64,000 nucleotides of DNA. Source: Vibrio sp. 99-70-13A1. Its GTDB lineage: Bacteria; Pseudomonadota; Gammaproteobacteria; Enterobacterales; Vibrionaceae. Below are positions 1 through 8,202 of this stretch, in pieces. The notes under the pieces are model-generated. The model worked only from the letters and a program-made list of their open reading frames with translations, searched no databases and had not been told where the DNA came from. The position numbers and the translations under genes are program-made. The DNA is taken from positions 80,327 to 144,326 of the forward strand of contig NZ_VTXD01000007.1 in assembly GCF_013114625.1 (NCBI RefSeq), written 5' to 3'. The stretch's first letter is position 1. The number at the start of each line of letters is the position of its first letter.

Positions 1-1
1 T

Positions 2-979
2 CGTGTCACAGAAGGTGCCGCACTAGCCGGTTATAAGTGGCTTGGTCGTGGCGATAAAAACGCTGCCGATGGCGCTGCTGTAGAAGTAATGCGTAGCTTA
101 CTTAATAAAACAGAAATCATCGGTGAAATTGTTATCGGTGAAGGCGAGATCGATGATGCTCCAATGCTCTACATTGGTGAAGAAGTGGGTATTGGTGGTG
201 ATGCGGTTGATATCGCAGTAGACCCAATTGAAGGAACTCGCATGACGGCGATGGGGCAATCTAATGCCTTGGCTGTACTTGCAGCTGGTGAAAAAGGTAG
301 CTTTTTAAAAGCGCCCGACATGTATATGGAAAAGCTAGTGGTAGGTCCTGGAGCTAAAGGCGCTATCGACCTTGAAATTCCACTGGAAGAAAACCTAAAG
401 AACATCGCAAAAGCATTAGGCAAGACTCTTGATACTTTAGTTGTCACCACGTTAGCAAAACCTCGCCATGATGAAGTGATTGCACAAATGCAATCAATGG
501 GCATTCGCGTGTTTGCTGTGCCTGATGGTGATGTTGCCGCTTCAATTTTAACATGTATGCCTGACAGTGAAGTAGACGTAATGTACTGCATTGGTGGCGC
601 TCCTGAGGGTGTCGTTTCTGCTGCTGTTATTCGCGCACTCGACGGCGACATGCATGCCCGCCTTCTTCCTCGTCATGAAGTAAAAGGCGATACTGAAGAG
701 AACCGTAAACACGGCGAACTTGAACTAGAGCGTTGTGTTGAAATGGGTGTAACCGCTGGTATCGTTCTAAAAATGGAAGATATGGCTCGCAGCGACAACG
801 TTGTGTTCTCAGCAACAGGTATTACTAAGGGTGACCTTCTAGAAGGCATTACTCGTACAGGCAACATCGCAACCACAGAAACACTGCTTATTCGTGGTCG
901 CTGCCGCACAATCCGTCGCATCAAGTCAATCCATTACCTAGAGCGTAAAGACCCAGAAGTAATTGGTCATATCCTTTAA
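2..979 (+). CDS. glpX: Fructose-1,6-bisphosphatase class II, 5' end missing
   Basis: Hydrolyses fructose 1,6-bisphosphate to fructose 6-phosphate in gluconeogenesis (cytosolic). The frame is open from base 2, upstream of the first in-window ATG at 89. The sequence before that ATG (VTEGAALAGYKWLGRGDKN) is typical GlpX N-terminal sequence, so the true start lies left of the window. Visible family signatures are the metal/substrate motif IGEGEIDDAPMLYIG, the VDPIEGT motif and the C-terminal TTETLLIRG. About 326 residues are present. A hairpin terminator follows. The call is firm from the motifs; only the beginning is missing. Confidence 0.95.
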   Translation, partial: RVTEGAALAGYKWLGRGDKNAADGAAVEVMRSLLNKTEIIGEIVIGEGEIDDAPMLYIGEEVGIGGDAVDIAVDPIEGTRMTAMGQSNALAVLAAGEKGSFLKAPDMYMEKLVVGPGAKGAIDLEIPLEENLKNIAKALGKTLDTLVVTTLAKPRHDEVIAQMQSMGIRVFAVPDGDVAASILTCMPDSEVDVMYCIGGAPEGVVSAAVIRALDGDMHARLLPRHEVKGDTEENRKHGELELERCVEMGVTAGIVLKMEDMARSDNVVFSATGITKGDLLEGITRTGNIATTETLLIRGRCRTIRRIKSIHYLERKDPEVIGHIL

Positions 980-1037
980 AGGTAAGCACCATATTGAATA
1001 CGGGTAGTAGTTATTACCTGGGTTAGTAAGATAAAAG

Positions 1038-1067
1038 AAGGCTGGTACTTAGGTATCGGTCTTTTTA
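1038..1067 (+). terminator. Rho-independent terminator after glpX
   Basis: An 11-bp stem (AAGGCTGGTAC with GTATCGGTCTT, three G-U pairs) and a 4-nt loop are followed by a T run. Confidence 0.7.
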
Positions 1068-1209
1068 TTATCTCTACATCTCTAAAATCGCTTCGGGCTT
1101 CCCCGCAAGTTCTTCAATTAGATGACATAAAAAACCGCAAGAGATAGTAAGAGGTTTTCTTTATAAACACCTTGCCCCATAATAGTAGGGTTCATAAGGT
1201 AGGAATAAC

Positions 1210-1830
1210 ATGAAAACGAGCGACAAGATCTTACAAACTATCAAACGCCAAGGTGCTGTTACTGCTAAACAACTTTCTGAAAAGTTTGGCATGACGACTA
1301 TGGGTGCGAGACAACACCTACAAAGTTTGGAAGATGACGGCATTCTCGCTTTTCATGATGTAAAAGTAAAAGTTGGACGTCCGACACGCCACTGGTCACT
1401 CACTCAGAAAGGTCATGGGCAATTTTCAGATCGTCACGGTGAATTAACCATTCAATTTATTGATGCTGTTGAACACTTATTTGGCAAAGAAGGACTAGAA
1501 AAAGTCACCGCTGAACGTGAAGCTCACACTTTTAAGCAATACCAAGAAATTCTATCTCATTGCTCAGATCTGCCAAGTAAATTGCAAACACTTGCTGATT
1601 TACGAGAAAACGAAGGTTATATGGCAGAGCTTATCGATAAAGCTGATCACTACATTTTGATTGAAAATCACTGCCCAATTTGTAAAGCAGCCATGCGTTG
1701 CCCTAGCCTATGCCAATCAGAATTGAATATATTCAAAGAGTTATTGAGTGGTGAATGTGAAGTCACTCGCTCAGAACACATTATTGAAGGTAAGCGCCGC
1801 TGCACTTACACCTTAACGCCTGTGCTTTAG
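1210..1830 (+). CDS. HTH transcriptional regulator, SufR/COG2345-like, probable Fe-S sensor
   Basis: 206 residues. The N-terminal winged helix (about residues 1-70) has DNA-recognition sequence AKQLSEKFGMTTMGARQHL and a GRPTRHWSLTQKG wing. The C-terminal half holds cysteines 155, 158, 164, 168, 183 and 198. The spacing C155-x12-C168-x14-C183-x14-C198 closely resembles the Fe-S ligand pattern described for SufR-type repressors, so it may sense iron-sulfur status or redox; that role is inferred. The start is supported by AGGA about 8 nt before ATG. No suf or isc genes are nearby, and its targets are unknown. It appears monocistronic. Confidence 0.75.
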   Translation: MKTSDKILQTIKRQGAVTAKQLSEKFGMTTMGARQHLQSLEDDGILAFHDVKVKVGRPTRHWSLTQKGHGQFSDRHGELTIQFIDAVEHLFGKEGLEKVTAEREAHTFKQYQEILSHCSDLPSKLQTLADLRENEGYMAELIDKADHYILIENHCPICKAAMRCPSLCQSELNIFKELLSGECEVTRSEHIIEGKRRCTYTLTPVL

Positions 1831-1937
1831 TCTGTTCTCATTTTTGAGAAAAGGTTAAACAGATAAAATATCTCCCGTAATCTTTCTTATGCTTACTGTA
1901 CTGATGAAATTGTTATTACAGTACAAAGGAAGTACCT

Positions 1938-2297
1938 ATGGGATACCCACAGTTAGAACAACCTCTCCCATCATTTGATGAACTTGTCGACCTTGCACAA
2001 AAAGATCCCGACGCTTTTAATCAATTTAAACACGAGATGTGTGAAGACATGATCTGCTCAGCATCTGAAGCCATGCAAGGTAGACTAAGAGCACAGCAGT
2101 CACATATCGATCTTGTCGTCAGCCGCTGTAAAAACCCCGACCATACCAATGTTGTGTTAATGCAAGAGCTTTGCTGCCAGATGGGTAAATTCCAAGACAT
2201 GTTGGAAGGTGAAGTGCACATTGACTCCCCACAAGCTGTGATTATTCCTTTTAAGCCCCTGCCCTATAATAAGAAAACATCTCATGACGCTGACTAA
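1938..2297 (+). CDS. DUF3135 family protein
   Basis: 119 residues, no signal peptide or membrane segment. The N-terminal FDELVDLAQKDPDAF and the central helix with SHIDLVVSRCKNP are characteristic of the DUF3135 family of small proteobacterial proteins. It is largely helical and cysteine-containing; no function is known. A good ribosome site (AGGAAG) precedes the ATG. It has its own gap upstream and a terminator downstream, so it is probably transcribed alone or with the regulator at 1210. Confidence 0.75.
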   Translation: MGYPQLEQPLPSFDELVDLAQKDPDAFNQFKHEMCEDMICSASEAMQGRLRAQQSHIDLVVSRCKNPDHTNVVLMQELCCQMGKFQDMLEGEVHIDSPQAVIIPFKPLPYNKKTSHDAD

Positions 2298-2305
2298 ATT
2301 CCAAT

Positions 2306-2335
2306 AAAAAAGGAGACCTTTCAGTCTCCTTTTTT
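2306..2335. terminator. Terminator between DUF3135 and DUF805 genes (bidirectional)
   Basis: A hairpin AAGGAGAC/GTCTCCTT is flanked by A and T runs on both sides, and could serve both convergent genes. Confidence 0.8.
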
Positions 2336-2386
2336 GAACATGTACTTTATTCGCTTTTAATCTACATGCACTTATTTAGCATGCAA

Positions 2387-2809
2387 CTATTTAGGCTCAG
2401 GTCCGTATTGGTTTTCTCCATCAGTACCTTTCATGAAGCCACATTCAACCAGAATCCATAGCCCGCAAGCTAAAGCAGCGGTAGTCGCTACCATTTGCAG
2501 TGGTGATGCACCGTCGGCGCTCTGCGTTGCTGCAGGTGTTGCTAAACGCCCTAACACCAAAGGAATATTAAGCAGCAACCAAAGGTTAGATTTCCCTCTA
2601 TCGTGCCATCTCTTTGAGGTAATCGCTAAATCTGGTACAAGCAGGAACAATAAGAATACAGGTAGCAAGATATAAGCATACGCGGGGAATAACACCGAAA
2701 TTCCGGTCGCAAAACCCGCAATTAAAACATAATAAATAACATTCCAAGTCCAGAAAGCCTTACGGCCGATTCTACCCTTGAAAGAAAACAACAGTTCTTT
2801 CATCGACAT
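2387..2809 (-). CDS. DUF805 membrane protein
   Basis: 140-residue inner-membrane protein. It begins with the DUF805 hallmark FSFKGRIGRKAFW, followed by hydrophobic helices at about 25-65 and a W-HDRGKSNLW motif near residue 68, then two more membrane segments at about 78-90 and 108-125. DUF805 proteins are widespread and have no assigned function. Two in-frame ATGs (2809 and 2803) are possible starts. It is convergent with the DUF3135 gene and shares its terminator. Confidence 0.85.
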   Translation of the reverse strand: MSMKELLFSFKGRIGRKAFWTWNVIYYVLIAGFATGISVLFPAYAYILLPVFLLFLLVPDLAITSKRWHDRGKSNLWLLLNIPLVLGRLATPAATQSADGASPLQMVATTAALACGLWILVECGFMKGTDGENQYGPEPK

Positions 2810-2920
2810 CTTAAATACTCAAAAAATTAGCCATCACAGCTTTGATAGCAAAAATAAAAATTGGTTAGATCAGCTAACTATTTTAACTAATTAATTATTA
2901 CAACAAGTTAATCATGACTG

Positions 2921-3268
2921 CTAGTTAATCACTTTTTGAAAGCAAGTCTTATCCATGTCTCGGATATTCACAGTAAGGCTACGAACATGGCTGGCTTGCT
3001 CCTGTAAAGTTTGCATTAATTGGCGAGATAAATCTCGCTTTTGCTCTTCTGTACGTCCTGATAATAATTCAAAACTAATATGGATAAAATCGACATTATC
3101 GCCTTCCTCACCCACCAGCCAGTTATGACAACGTAGTGAGCGAGACTTCACAGAAGCCGCATCAAATAACCCACATACAAGCGCCACTTGATGAAGATCT
3201 TCTAACAAACCTTGAATATTAACTCGCTCATCCACTGAATTTGAGTACTCAAGAACTAGATTCGGCAT
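2921..3268 (-). CDS. 5-carboxymethyl-2-hydroxymuconate isomerase family protein (tautomerase fold)
   Basis: 115 residues. It starts MPNLVLEYS with Pro at position 2, the catalytic base of tautomerase-superfamily enzymes such as the CHMI family. The length fits CHMI (about 115-126). In aromatic degradation CHMI isomerises 5-carboxymethyl-2-hydroxymuconate. No homoprotocatechuate pathway genes are seen here, so the physiological substrate is uncertain. An AGGAAG ribosome site supports the ATG at 3268. It stands alone, divergent from tpiA. Confidence 0.75.
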   Translation of the reverse strand: MPNLVLEYSNSVDERVNIQGLLEDLHQVALVCGLFDAASVKSRSLRCHNWLVGEEGDNVDFIHISFELLSGRTEEQKRDLSRQLMQTLQEQASHVRSLTVNIRDMDKTCFQKVIN

Positions 3269-3518
3269 TGTTACTTCCTATTGTTAACGCAATCGTTTGT
3301 CCTTTAATACCAACTAACGATGAAAAATCCGAGAAGTTAGCTATTATTCTGTCTGCCGGATCACTGATATATGCTCAAAATCTACTCTGACCATTGAGTA
3401 AGATCCAAGAAAGTAATGACCACAGTCATGATCTGTTGATATTAATCTGTTATATTATTTCGTAATAAAGTTTACTTTTTTACATTCGATTTATTTAAAT
3501 ACTTTTGGAGATATTCCT

Positions 3519-4289
3519 ATGCGTCATCCTGTAGTTATGGGTAACTGGAAACTAAACGGCAGCAAAGAAATGGTTGTTGATCTACTAAACGGTCTTAACG
3601 CTGAACTTGAAGGCGTTACAGGCGTAGACGTAGCAGTTGCTCCTCCTGCACTTTTCGTTGATCTTGCTGAGCGTACGCTTACTGAAGCAGGCAGCGCTAT
3701 CATCCTAGGTGCTCAAAACTCTGATCTAAACAACAGCGGTGCATTCACTGGCGACATGTCTCCAGCAATGCTTAAAGAGTTTGGTGCATCTCACATCATC
3801 ATCGGTCACTCTGAGCGTCGTGAATACCACGCTGAGTCTGACGAATTTGTTGCTAAGAAATTCGCATTCCTAAAAGAGAACGGTCTAACTCCAGTTCTTT
3901 GTATCGGTGAATCTGAAGCACAAAACGAAGCTGGCGAAACTGTTGCTGTATGTGCTCGTCAACTTGACGCTGTTATCAACACTCAAGGTGTTGAAGCTCT
4001 TGAAGGCGCTATCATCGCTTACGAACCAATCTGGGCTATCGGTACTGGTAAAGCAGCTACAGCTGACGATGCACAACGCATCCACGCTCAAATCCGTGCT
4101 CACATCGCAGAGAAATCTGAAGAAGTTGCTAAGAACGTTGTTATCCAATACGGCGGTTCTGTTAAGCCTGAAAACGCTGCAGCTTACTTCGCACAACCAG
4201 ACATCGATGGTGCTCTAGTTGGCGGTGCAGCGCTTGACGCGAAAAGCTTTGCAGCTATCGCTAAAGCAGCAGCTGAAGCAAAAGCTTAA
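3519..4289 (+). CDS. tpiA: Triosephosphate isomerase
   Basis: Interconverts dihydroxyacetone phosphate and glyceraldehyde 3-phosphate in glycolysis and gluconeogenesis. The 256 residues match the family length. Visible motifs are the N-terminal substrate site GNWKLNG, catalytic-histidine motif [11 protein letters not shown], catalytic-glutamate motif [11 protein letters not shown], and phosphate-binding YGGSVKPEN and [14 protein letters not shown] ribosome site precedes the ATG. Codon use is strongly biased, typical of a highly expressed gene. A strong terminator follows directly, and pfkA lies convergent. Confidence 0.98.
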   Translation: MRHPVVMGNWKLNGSKEMVVDLLNGLNAELEGVTGVDVAVAPPALFVDLAERTLTEAGSAIILGAQNSDLNNSGAFTGDMSPAMLKEFGASHIIIGHSERREYHAESDEFVAKKFAFLKENGLTPVLCIGESEAQNEAGETVAVCARQLDAVINTQGVEALEGAIIAYEPIWAIGTGKAATADDAQRIHAQIRAHIAEKSEEVAKNVVIQYGGSVKPENAAAYFAQPDIDGALVGGAALDAKSFAAIAKAAAEAKA

Positions 4290-4317
4290 TTTAAACTACA
4301 CCGTTTAGATTAGATGG

Positions 4318-4343
4318 AAGGTCAACTTAGGTTGGCCTTTTTT
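4318..4343 (+). terminator. Terminator after tpiA
   Basis: A stem AAGGTCAAC/GTTGGCCTT with TTAG loop is followed by a run of T. Confidence 0.85.
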
Positions 4344-4390
4344 ATTGCCTGTCGCTTAGGATTCAAGCTTCAAACTCAAACGACAGGCAC

Positions 4391-4420
4391 AAAAAAACCG
4401 CTGATAGATCAGCGGTTTTT
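4391..4420. terminator. Terminator after pfkA (symmetrical)
   Basis: A palindromic stem AACCGCTGAT/ATCAGCGGTT has A and T runs on both sides. It is oriented to stop pfkA and can also act on the plus strand. Confidence 0.85.
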
Positions 4421-4449
4421 AAATTCTTTAAGCGAACGCTAAGCGTGGC

Positions 4450-5412
4450 TTAGAACAACTCTTCTGCAACGCGGAACAACTCAGAACGGTCTGGGTTCTG
4501 CATGTTCTCGATACAGTCGATGATGTCGTGGTGAACAAGCTCTTCTTTCTCGATACCAACACAACGACCTCCGTGACCTTCTTGAAGAAGGTGAACAGCG
4601 TAGTTACCCATGCGAGAAGCCAGTACACGGTCAAATGCAGTAGGACGACCACCACGTTGGATGTGACCAAGAACCGTTGCACGAGTTTCACGACCTGTTG
4701 AAGATTCGATCTCTTTAGCCAGTTCGTTCGCATCCATCATTAGCTCAGTTAGAGCGATGATTGCGTGCTTCTTACCCTTCGCAATTCCATCTTGAATATT
4801 GCTGATTAGCTGCTCTTTATCTAGACCAGTTTCAGGAGTAATGATGTACTCACAACCGCCTGCGATTGCTGACATAAGCGTAAGATCACCACAGTGACGG
4901 CCCATAATTTCAACAATAGAAATACGTTGGTGAGAAGAAGACGTGTCACGTAGACGGTCGATTGAGTCAATAACTGTGTTAAGCGCAGTTAGGTAACCGA
5001 TTGTGTAGTCAGTACCTGCGATATCGTTATCGATAGTGCCTGGAAGACCGATACATGGGTAACCCATTTCTGTCAGTTTCTTAGCGCCCATGTAAGAACC
5101 GTCGCCACCGATAACAACAAGTGCTTCGATACCGTGCTTCTTAAGATTCTCGATGCCTTTCTCGCGAACTTTAACATCTTTGAATTCAGGGAAACGTGCA
5201 GAACCTAAAAAAGTACCACCACGGTTGATGACGTCAGATACGCTTGAACGGTCAAGCTTTTCAATACGGTCTTCAACAAGGCCTTGGTAGCCATCGTAAA
5301 TGCCGTAAACTTCAATGCCAACTGATAGTGCGGTACGAACTACGCCGCGTACTGCTGCGTTCATGCCTGGAGCGTCACCACCACTGGTCAAAACACCGAT
5401 CTTCTTAATCAT
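4450..5412 (-). CDS. pfkA: ATP-dependent 6-phosphofructokinase
   Basis: Phosphorylates fructose 6-phosphate to fructose 1,6-bisphosphate, the committed step of glycolysis. Motifs: N-terminal ATP site [20 protein letters not shown], the PGTIDND catalytic loop, and [17 protein letters not shown] in the substrate region. I set the start at ATG 5412 (MIKKIGVL, 320 residues) rather than an in-frame GTG at 5418, because GAGG sits 6 nt upstream of the ATG and the E. coli protein starts identically. It is convergent with tpiA. A long AT-rich upstream region contains an unexplained inverted repeat. Confidence 0.97.
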   Translation of the reverse strand: MIKKIGVLTSGGDAPGMNAAVRGVVRTALSVGIEVYGIYDGYQGLVEDRIEKLDRSSVSDVINRGGTFLGSARFPEFKDVKVREKGIENLKKHGIEALVVIGGDGSYMGAKKLTEMGYPCIGLPGTIDNDIAGTDYTIGYLTALNTVIDSIDRLRDTSSSHQRISIVEIMGRHCGDLTLMSAIAGGCEYIITPETGLDKEQLISNIQDGIAKGKKHAIIALTELMMDANELAKEIESSTGRETRATVLGHIQRGGRPTAFDRVLASRMGNYAVHLLQEGHGGRCVGIEKEELVHHDIIDCIENMQNPDRSELFRVAEELF

Positions 5413-5726
5413 GCTCACCCTCGATTTTTGGGAATTTATTATTCAATTCTTATTGTTGCTGATGTTATATCAACAATATTTAAACTCTATAATTGTGCGC
5501 TATGTTACATTTCTTCAACAGGAATACCACTTTAATCGCACTAAATTATGTAACTTTTCTACTTATGTAAGAGTATTACAGTTTTACTCAAATACTTTGT
5601 TGATTCATATCAGAATCAACAACAATTGTTATTAAGACGCTCACTACTCAGTAGAGAAAACCAACCACTGACGCTTTGGTTTTACTCACTGTAGTCCAAA
5701 ATCCAATCACTTACCATTTCACTCAA
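5413..5726. other. AT-rich intergenic region upstream of pfkA
   Basis: About 315 bp without a convincing gene. It must hold the pfkA promoter. A perfect 10-bp inverted repeat (TTGTTGATTC, 6-nt loop) lies at 5597-5622, and a weak AAAACCAA/TTGGTTTT hairpin near 5658-5684 may terminate fieF. A plus-strand frame here (5315-5635) has no coding character. Confidence 0.5.
5597..5622. repeat. Perfect inverted repeat upstream of pfkA
   Basis: Arms TTGTTGATTC and GAATCAACAA are separated by 6 nt. No T run follows on either strand, so this looks more like an operator than a terminator. Confidence 0.5.
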
Positions 5727-6638
5727 TTAAGACCAATCTTGGAACTTTTGTTCTTTTTCAGGACCAAAAACAACGGAGTACGGGTCTTGATGAATTAATA
5801 CATCAGCAGATGGGAAAACTGAAATAAGTTTTGCTTCTACTTCATCAGAAATACGGTGCGCTTCAATAAGTGGAATTTGGTCTTCTAGCTCTAAATGCAG
5901 TTGAATAAATCGAATAGGACCTGAACGACGAGTTCGTAACTGGTGAACACCGAGCACTCCTTCCACGCTTAACGAAGCATCTTTGATTTTCTGAAGTTCA
6001 TCATCAGGCAACTTTCTATCAAGAAGAGATTGAATGGCTTCCATTGCCATTTGGTAGGCGCTATAAAGAATGTAAAGACCGATTGCGACAGCGAAAACAG
6101 GATCGGCTTGCCCAAAGCCAAACCAGCTCAACGCTAGCGCCAACATAATTGCGGCATTCATATAAAGGTCAGATTGATAATGTAAAGAATCCGCTGCAAT
6201 CGCTTGGCTGCCCGTTTGGCGAACCACATGTTTTTGGAAACGTACCAACCCAAAAGTCATCAACATCGCAAATAAGCTAACATATATACCAATTTCAGGA
6301 GAGTTGAGTTCATGGGGTCTGAAGAATCGCTCGACACCATTTAGAATTAGGAAACACGCAGAACCAGAAATAAACATGGCTTGAGCTAAAGCCGCCAAAG
6401 ACTCCGCCTTACCATGACCAAATGTATGTTCTTTATCTGCAGGTTGTAATGCATAACGCACAACAAGTAAGTTGACGACAGAAGCCGCAATATCAAGGAG
6501 AGAATCAACCACGGAAGCCAGCAGACTAACAGAGCCAGTGACCCACCAAGCCGCGACTTTCACAATCAGTAGAATCGAAGCAATGATGGTTGCCGCCCAA
6601 GCGGCCAAGGTAACTAAACGAGCGTATTCTTGTTTCAT
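5727..6638 (-). CDS. fieF: Cation-efflux pump FieF/YiiP (CDF family)
   Basis: Inner-membrane divalent cation (Fe2+/Zn2+)-proton antiporter. The 303 residues match E. coli FieF at about 300. Six membrane helices are expected; helix 2 carries the metal site [16 protein letters not shown], with [12 protein letters not shown] next and a second site HYQSDLYMN in helix 5. The C-terminal cytoplasmic metal-binding domain runs from about 210 ([10 protein letters not shown]). Its position beside cpxP matches enterobacteria and Vibrio. It is transcribed in the same direction as cpxP but with a 190-bp gap. Confidence 0.93.
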   Translation of the reverse strand: MKQEYARLVTLAAWAATIIASILLIVKVAAWWVTGSVSLLASVVDSLLDIAASVVNLLVVRYALQPADKEHTFGHGKAESLAALAQAMFISGSACFLILNGVERFFRPHELNSPEIGIYVSLFAMLMTFGLVRFQKHVVRQTGSQAIAADSLHYQSDLYMNAAIMLALALSWFGFGQADPVFAVAIGLYILYSAYQMAMEAIQSLLDRKLPDDELQKIKDASLSVEGVLGVHQLRTRRSGPIRFIQLHLELEDQIPLIEAHRISDEVEAKLISVFPSADVLIHQDPYSVVFGPEKEQKFQDWS

Positions 6639-6746
6639 AATCTGGCTATATAGTGACTAAGTTAACAAAGTATAACGTGCAATCTAAAGCTTGAATATGA
6701 CAGGTTAAAAGATGTTCTATCTTAAAATTGAGAATACCTAAACGAC

Positions 6747-6772
6747 AATAAGCGACACAAGGTCGCTTATTT
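6747..6772. repeat. Stem-loop between cpxP and fieF
   Basis: A perfect 10-bp stem AATAAGCGAC/GTCGCTTATT has a 5-nt loop. It lies about 55 nt below the cpxP stop. It could end the cpxP transcript, but the U run is poor. Confidence 0.45.
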
Positions 6773-6827
6773 AGTCAGATAGTTACGCATTGAGGTGCTA
6801 CAAAACACCATAATAACGGCAGGAGAC

Positions 6828-7325
6828 TTAGTCTTCCTTGTTCATGCGTTTTTCCATTTTTGCAGAACATTTTTGCATACGCTCTTGCTGAATTTCTTGG
6901 AATTCAGCTTTTTGCTCATCAGTTAAAATGCTCATCACTTGATGCTGCTTCTTAAGCATTTCAACACGACGCTCAGCTTGCTTCTCTACCATTTGCGTCG
7001 CAAGCTCTGTTGCTGCTGCTTCATCAAATGTATCAGCTAGTACTAGCGATTGAACTTTTTCGTGGTGCTGTTGCATGTTCGCCATTTTATCAGCACGCTT
7101 GCCTTTCATTTCTTCACGACCCGCTTCACGCATTTCTTTCAGTTGGTCTTTTTGTGCGTCAGTTAGGTCTAGTTTACGCATAATTTTTTTATCAAAACCG
7201 CCGCACTTACCTTTGAAGCCTTCATGATGGCCTTTATCGCCACCGCCAAACGCATACGCACTTGCTGTGCCTAACATTAGTGGAAGTGCAGTTGCAGCTA
7301 GAACAAGTTTTTTAGTCATTTTCAT
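6828..7325 (-). CDS. cpxP: Periplasmic CpxP/Spy-family chaperone-repressor
   Basis: Periplasmic repressor of CpxA and chaperone for misfolded proteins. A signal peptide (MKMTKKLVLAATALPLMLG, ending near AYA) precedes a helical, charged mature protein with two LTxxQ-type repeats: LTDAQKDQLKEM near 55 and LTDEQKAEFQEI near 135. I chose ATG 7325 over ATG 7331 because GAGG is properly spaced (8 nt) from the second; this gives 165 residues. It is divergent from cpxRA with a CpxR box in between, so it should be Cpx-induced. Confidence 0.9.
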   Translation of the reverse strand: MKMTKKLVLAATALPLMLGTASAYAFGGGDKGHHEGFKGKCGGFDKKIMRKLDLTDAQKDQLKEMREAGREEMKGKRADKMANMQQHHEKVQSLVLADTFDEAAATELATQMVEKQAERRVEMLKKQHQVMSILTDEQKAEFQEIQQERMQKCSAKMEKRMNKED

Positions 7326-7407
7326 AATCATTGCCTCAATTCGATGTCACGGTTCGGTTGTTTGTGGGCTGTTTCTCAGCGCTTGAGTATAGAATAGTGG
7401 CTAGCTT

Positions 7408-7443
7408 GTAAAGCAACGTTTAGAAAGCGTAAAGAATCGTAAA
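7408..7443. promoter_or_regulatory. CpxR boxes between cpxP and cpxRA
   Basis: A perfect direct repeat GTAAA-N5-GTAAA lies at 7429-7443, the known CpxR consensus. A degenerate copy GTAAA-N5-GTTTA at 7408-7422 is offset by 21 bp, about two helical turns. Both sit in the divergent promoter region. Confidence 0.8.
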
Positions 7444-7509
7444 GACTATAAATAGACCACCAATTAGCAGTAATATTAAAGCGTACACAACAATAACAAG
7501 GTTCCTACC

Positions 7510-8202
7510 ATGGCAAACATTCTTCTCATTGATGACGATACTGAGCTAACCAGCTTACTGAAAGATATTCTGAGCTTCGAAGGCTTTTCTGTATCAGAAG
7601 CCAATGACGGATACGCAGGATTAGAAGCCGTGACAGATGACATCGACCTTATTTTATTAGATGTCATGATGCCAAAGCTTAATGGTATGGAAACCTTAAA
7701 GAAACTGAGAGAAACAAGGCAGACACCTGTGCTCATGCTCACCGCAAAAGGTGAAGAAATTGATCGTGTAATTGGATTAGAGCTTGGGGCTGATGACTAC
7801 TTACCCAAGCCTTTTAGTGACCGAGAGTTACTCGCTCGTATTAGAGCAATCTTAAGACGCACCCAAACGGAAGCCGTGGCTCCAAAGCCTGCTAACGATG
7901 GTATCGAATATAACGGGATTAAGATTTATCCGGGCAAACAAGAAGCCTACTACAAAGGTGACCTTCTTGATTTAACGAGCACTGAATTCGCTTTATTGAG
8001 TCATTTAATTAAAAACCCAGGGAAAATTATCACTAAAGAATCTTTAAGTTTGGATGTGCTGGGTAAACGATTAGCCGCTTTTGACCGTGCCATTGATATG
8101 CACATTTCCAATTTACGAAAAAAACTACCTGAACGTAGCGACGGTAAACCACGTATTAAAACCCTACGAGGTCGTGGCTACTTATTGATTGAGGAAGATT
8201 AA
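7510..8202 (+). CDS. cpxR: Response regulator CpxR (OmpR family)
   Basis: Envelope-stress transcription factor phosphorylated by CpxA. The receiver domain (about 1-115) has acidic pocket DDD at 8-10, phospho-acceptor Asp51 in LILLDVMMPKLNG, and Lys in DDYLPKPFSDREL. The C-terminal winged helix (about 135-230) has LTSTEFALLSHL, the recognition region AFDRAIDMHISNLRKKL and TLRGRGYLL. At 230 residues it is full length. Its stop codon overlaps the cpxA start by one base, so the two are translationally coupled. Confidence 0.97.
   Translation: MANILLIDDDTELTSLLKDILSFEGFSVSEANDGYAGLEAVTDDIDLILLDVMMPKLNGMETLKKLRETRQTPVLMLTAKGEEIDRVIGLELGADDYLPKPFSDRELLARIRAILRRTQTEAVAPKPANDGIEYNGIKIYPGKQEAYYKGDLLDLTSTEFALLSHLIKNPGKIITKESLSLDVLGKRLAAFDRAIDMHISNLRKKLPERSDGKPRIKTLRGRGYLLIEED

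Noticed and set aside
3885..4218. Frames of about 103 residues on both strands within tpiA
   Set aside because: Out-of-frame shadows of a highly biased gene; no family resemblance.
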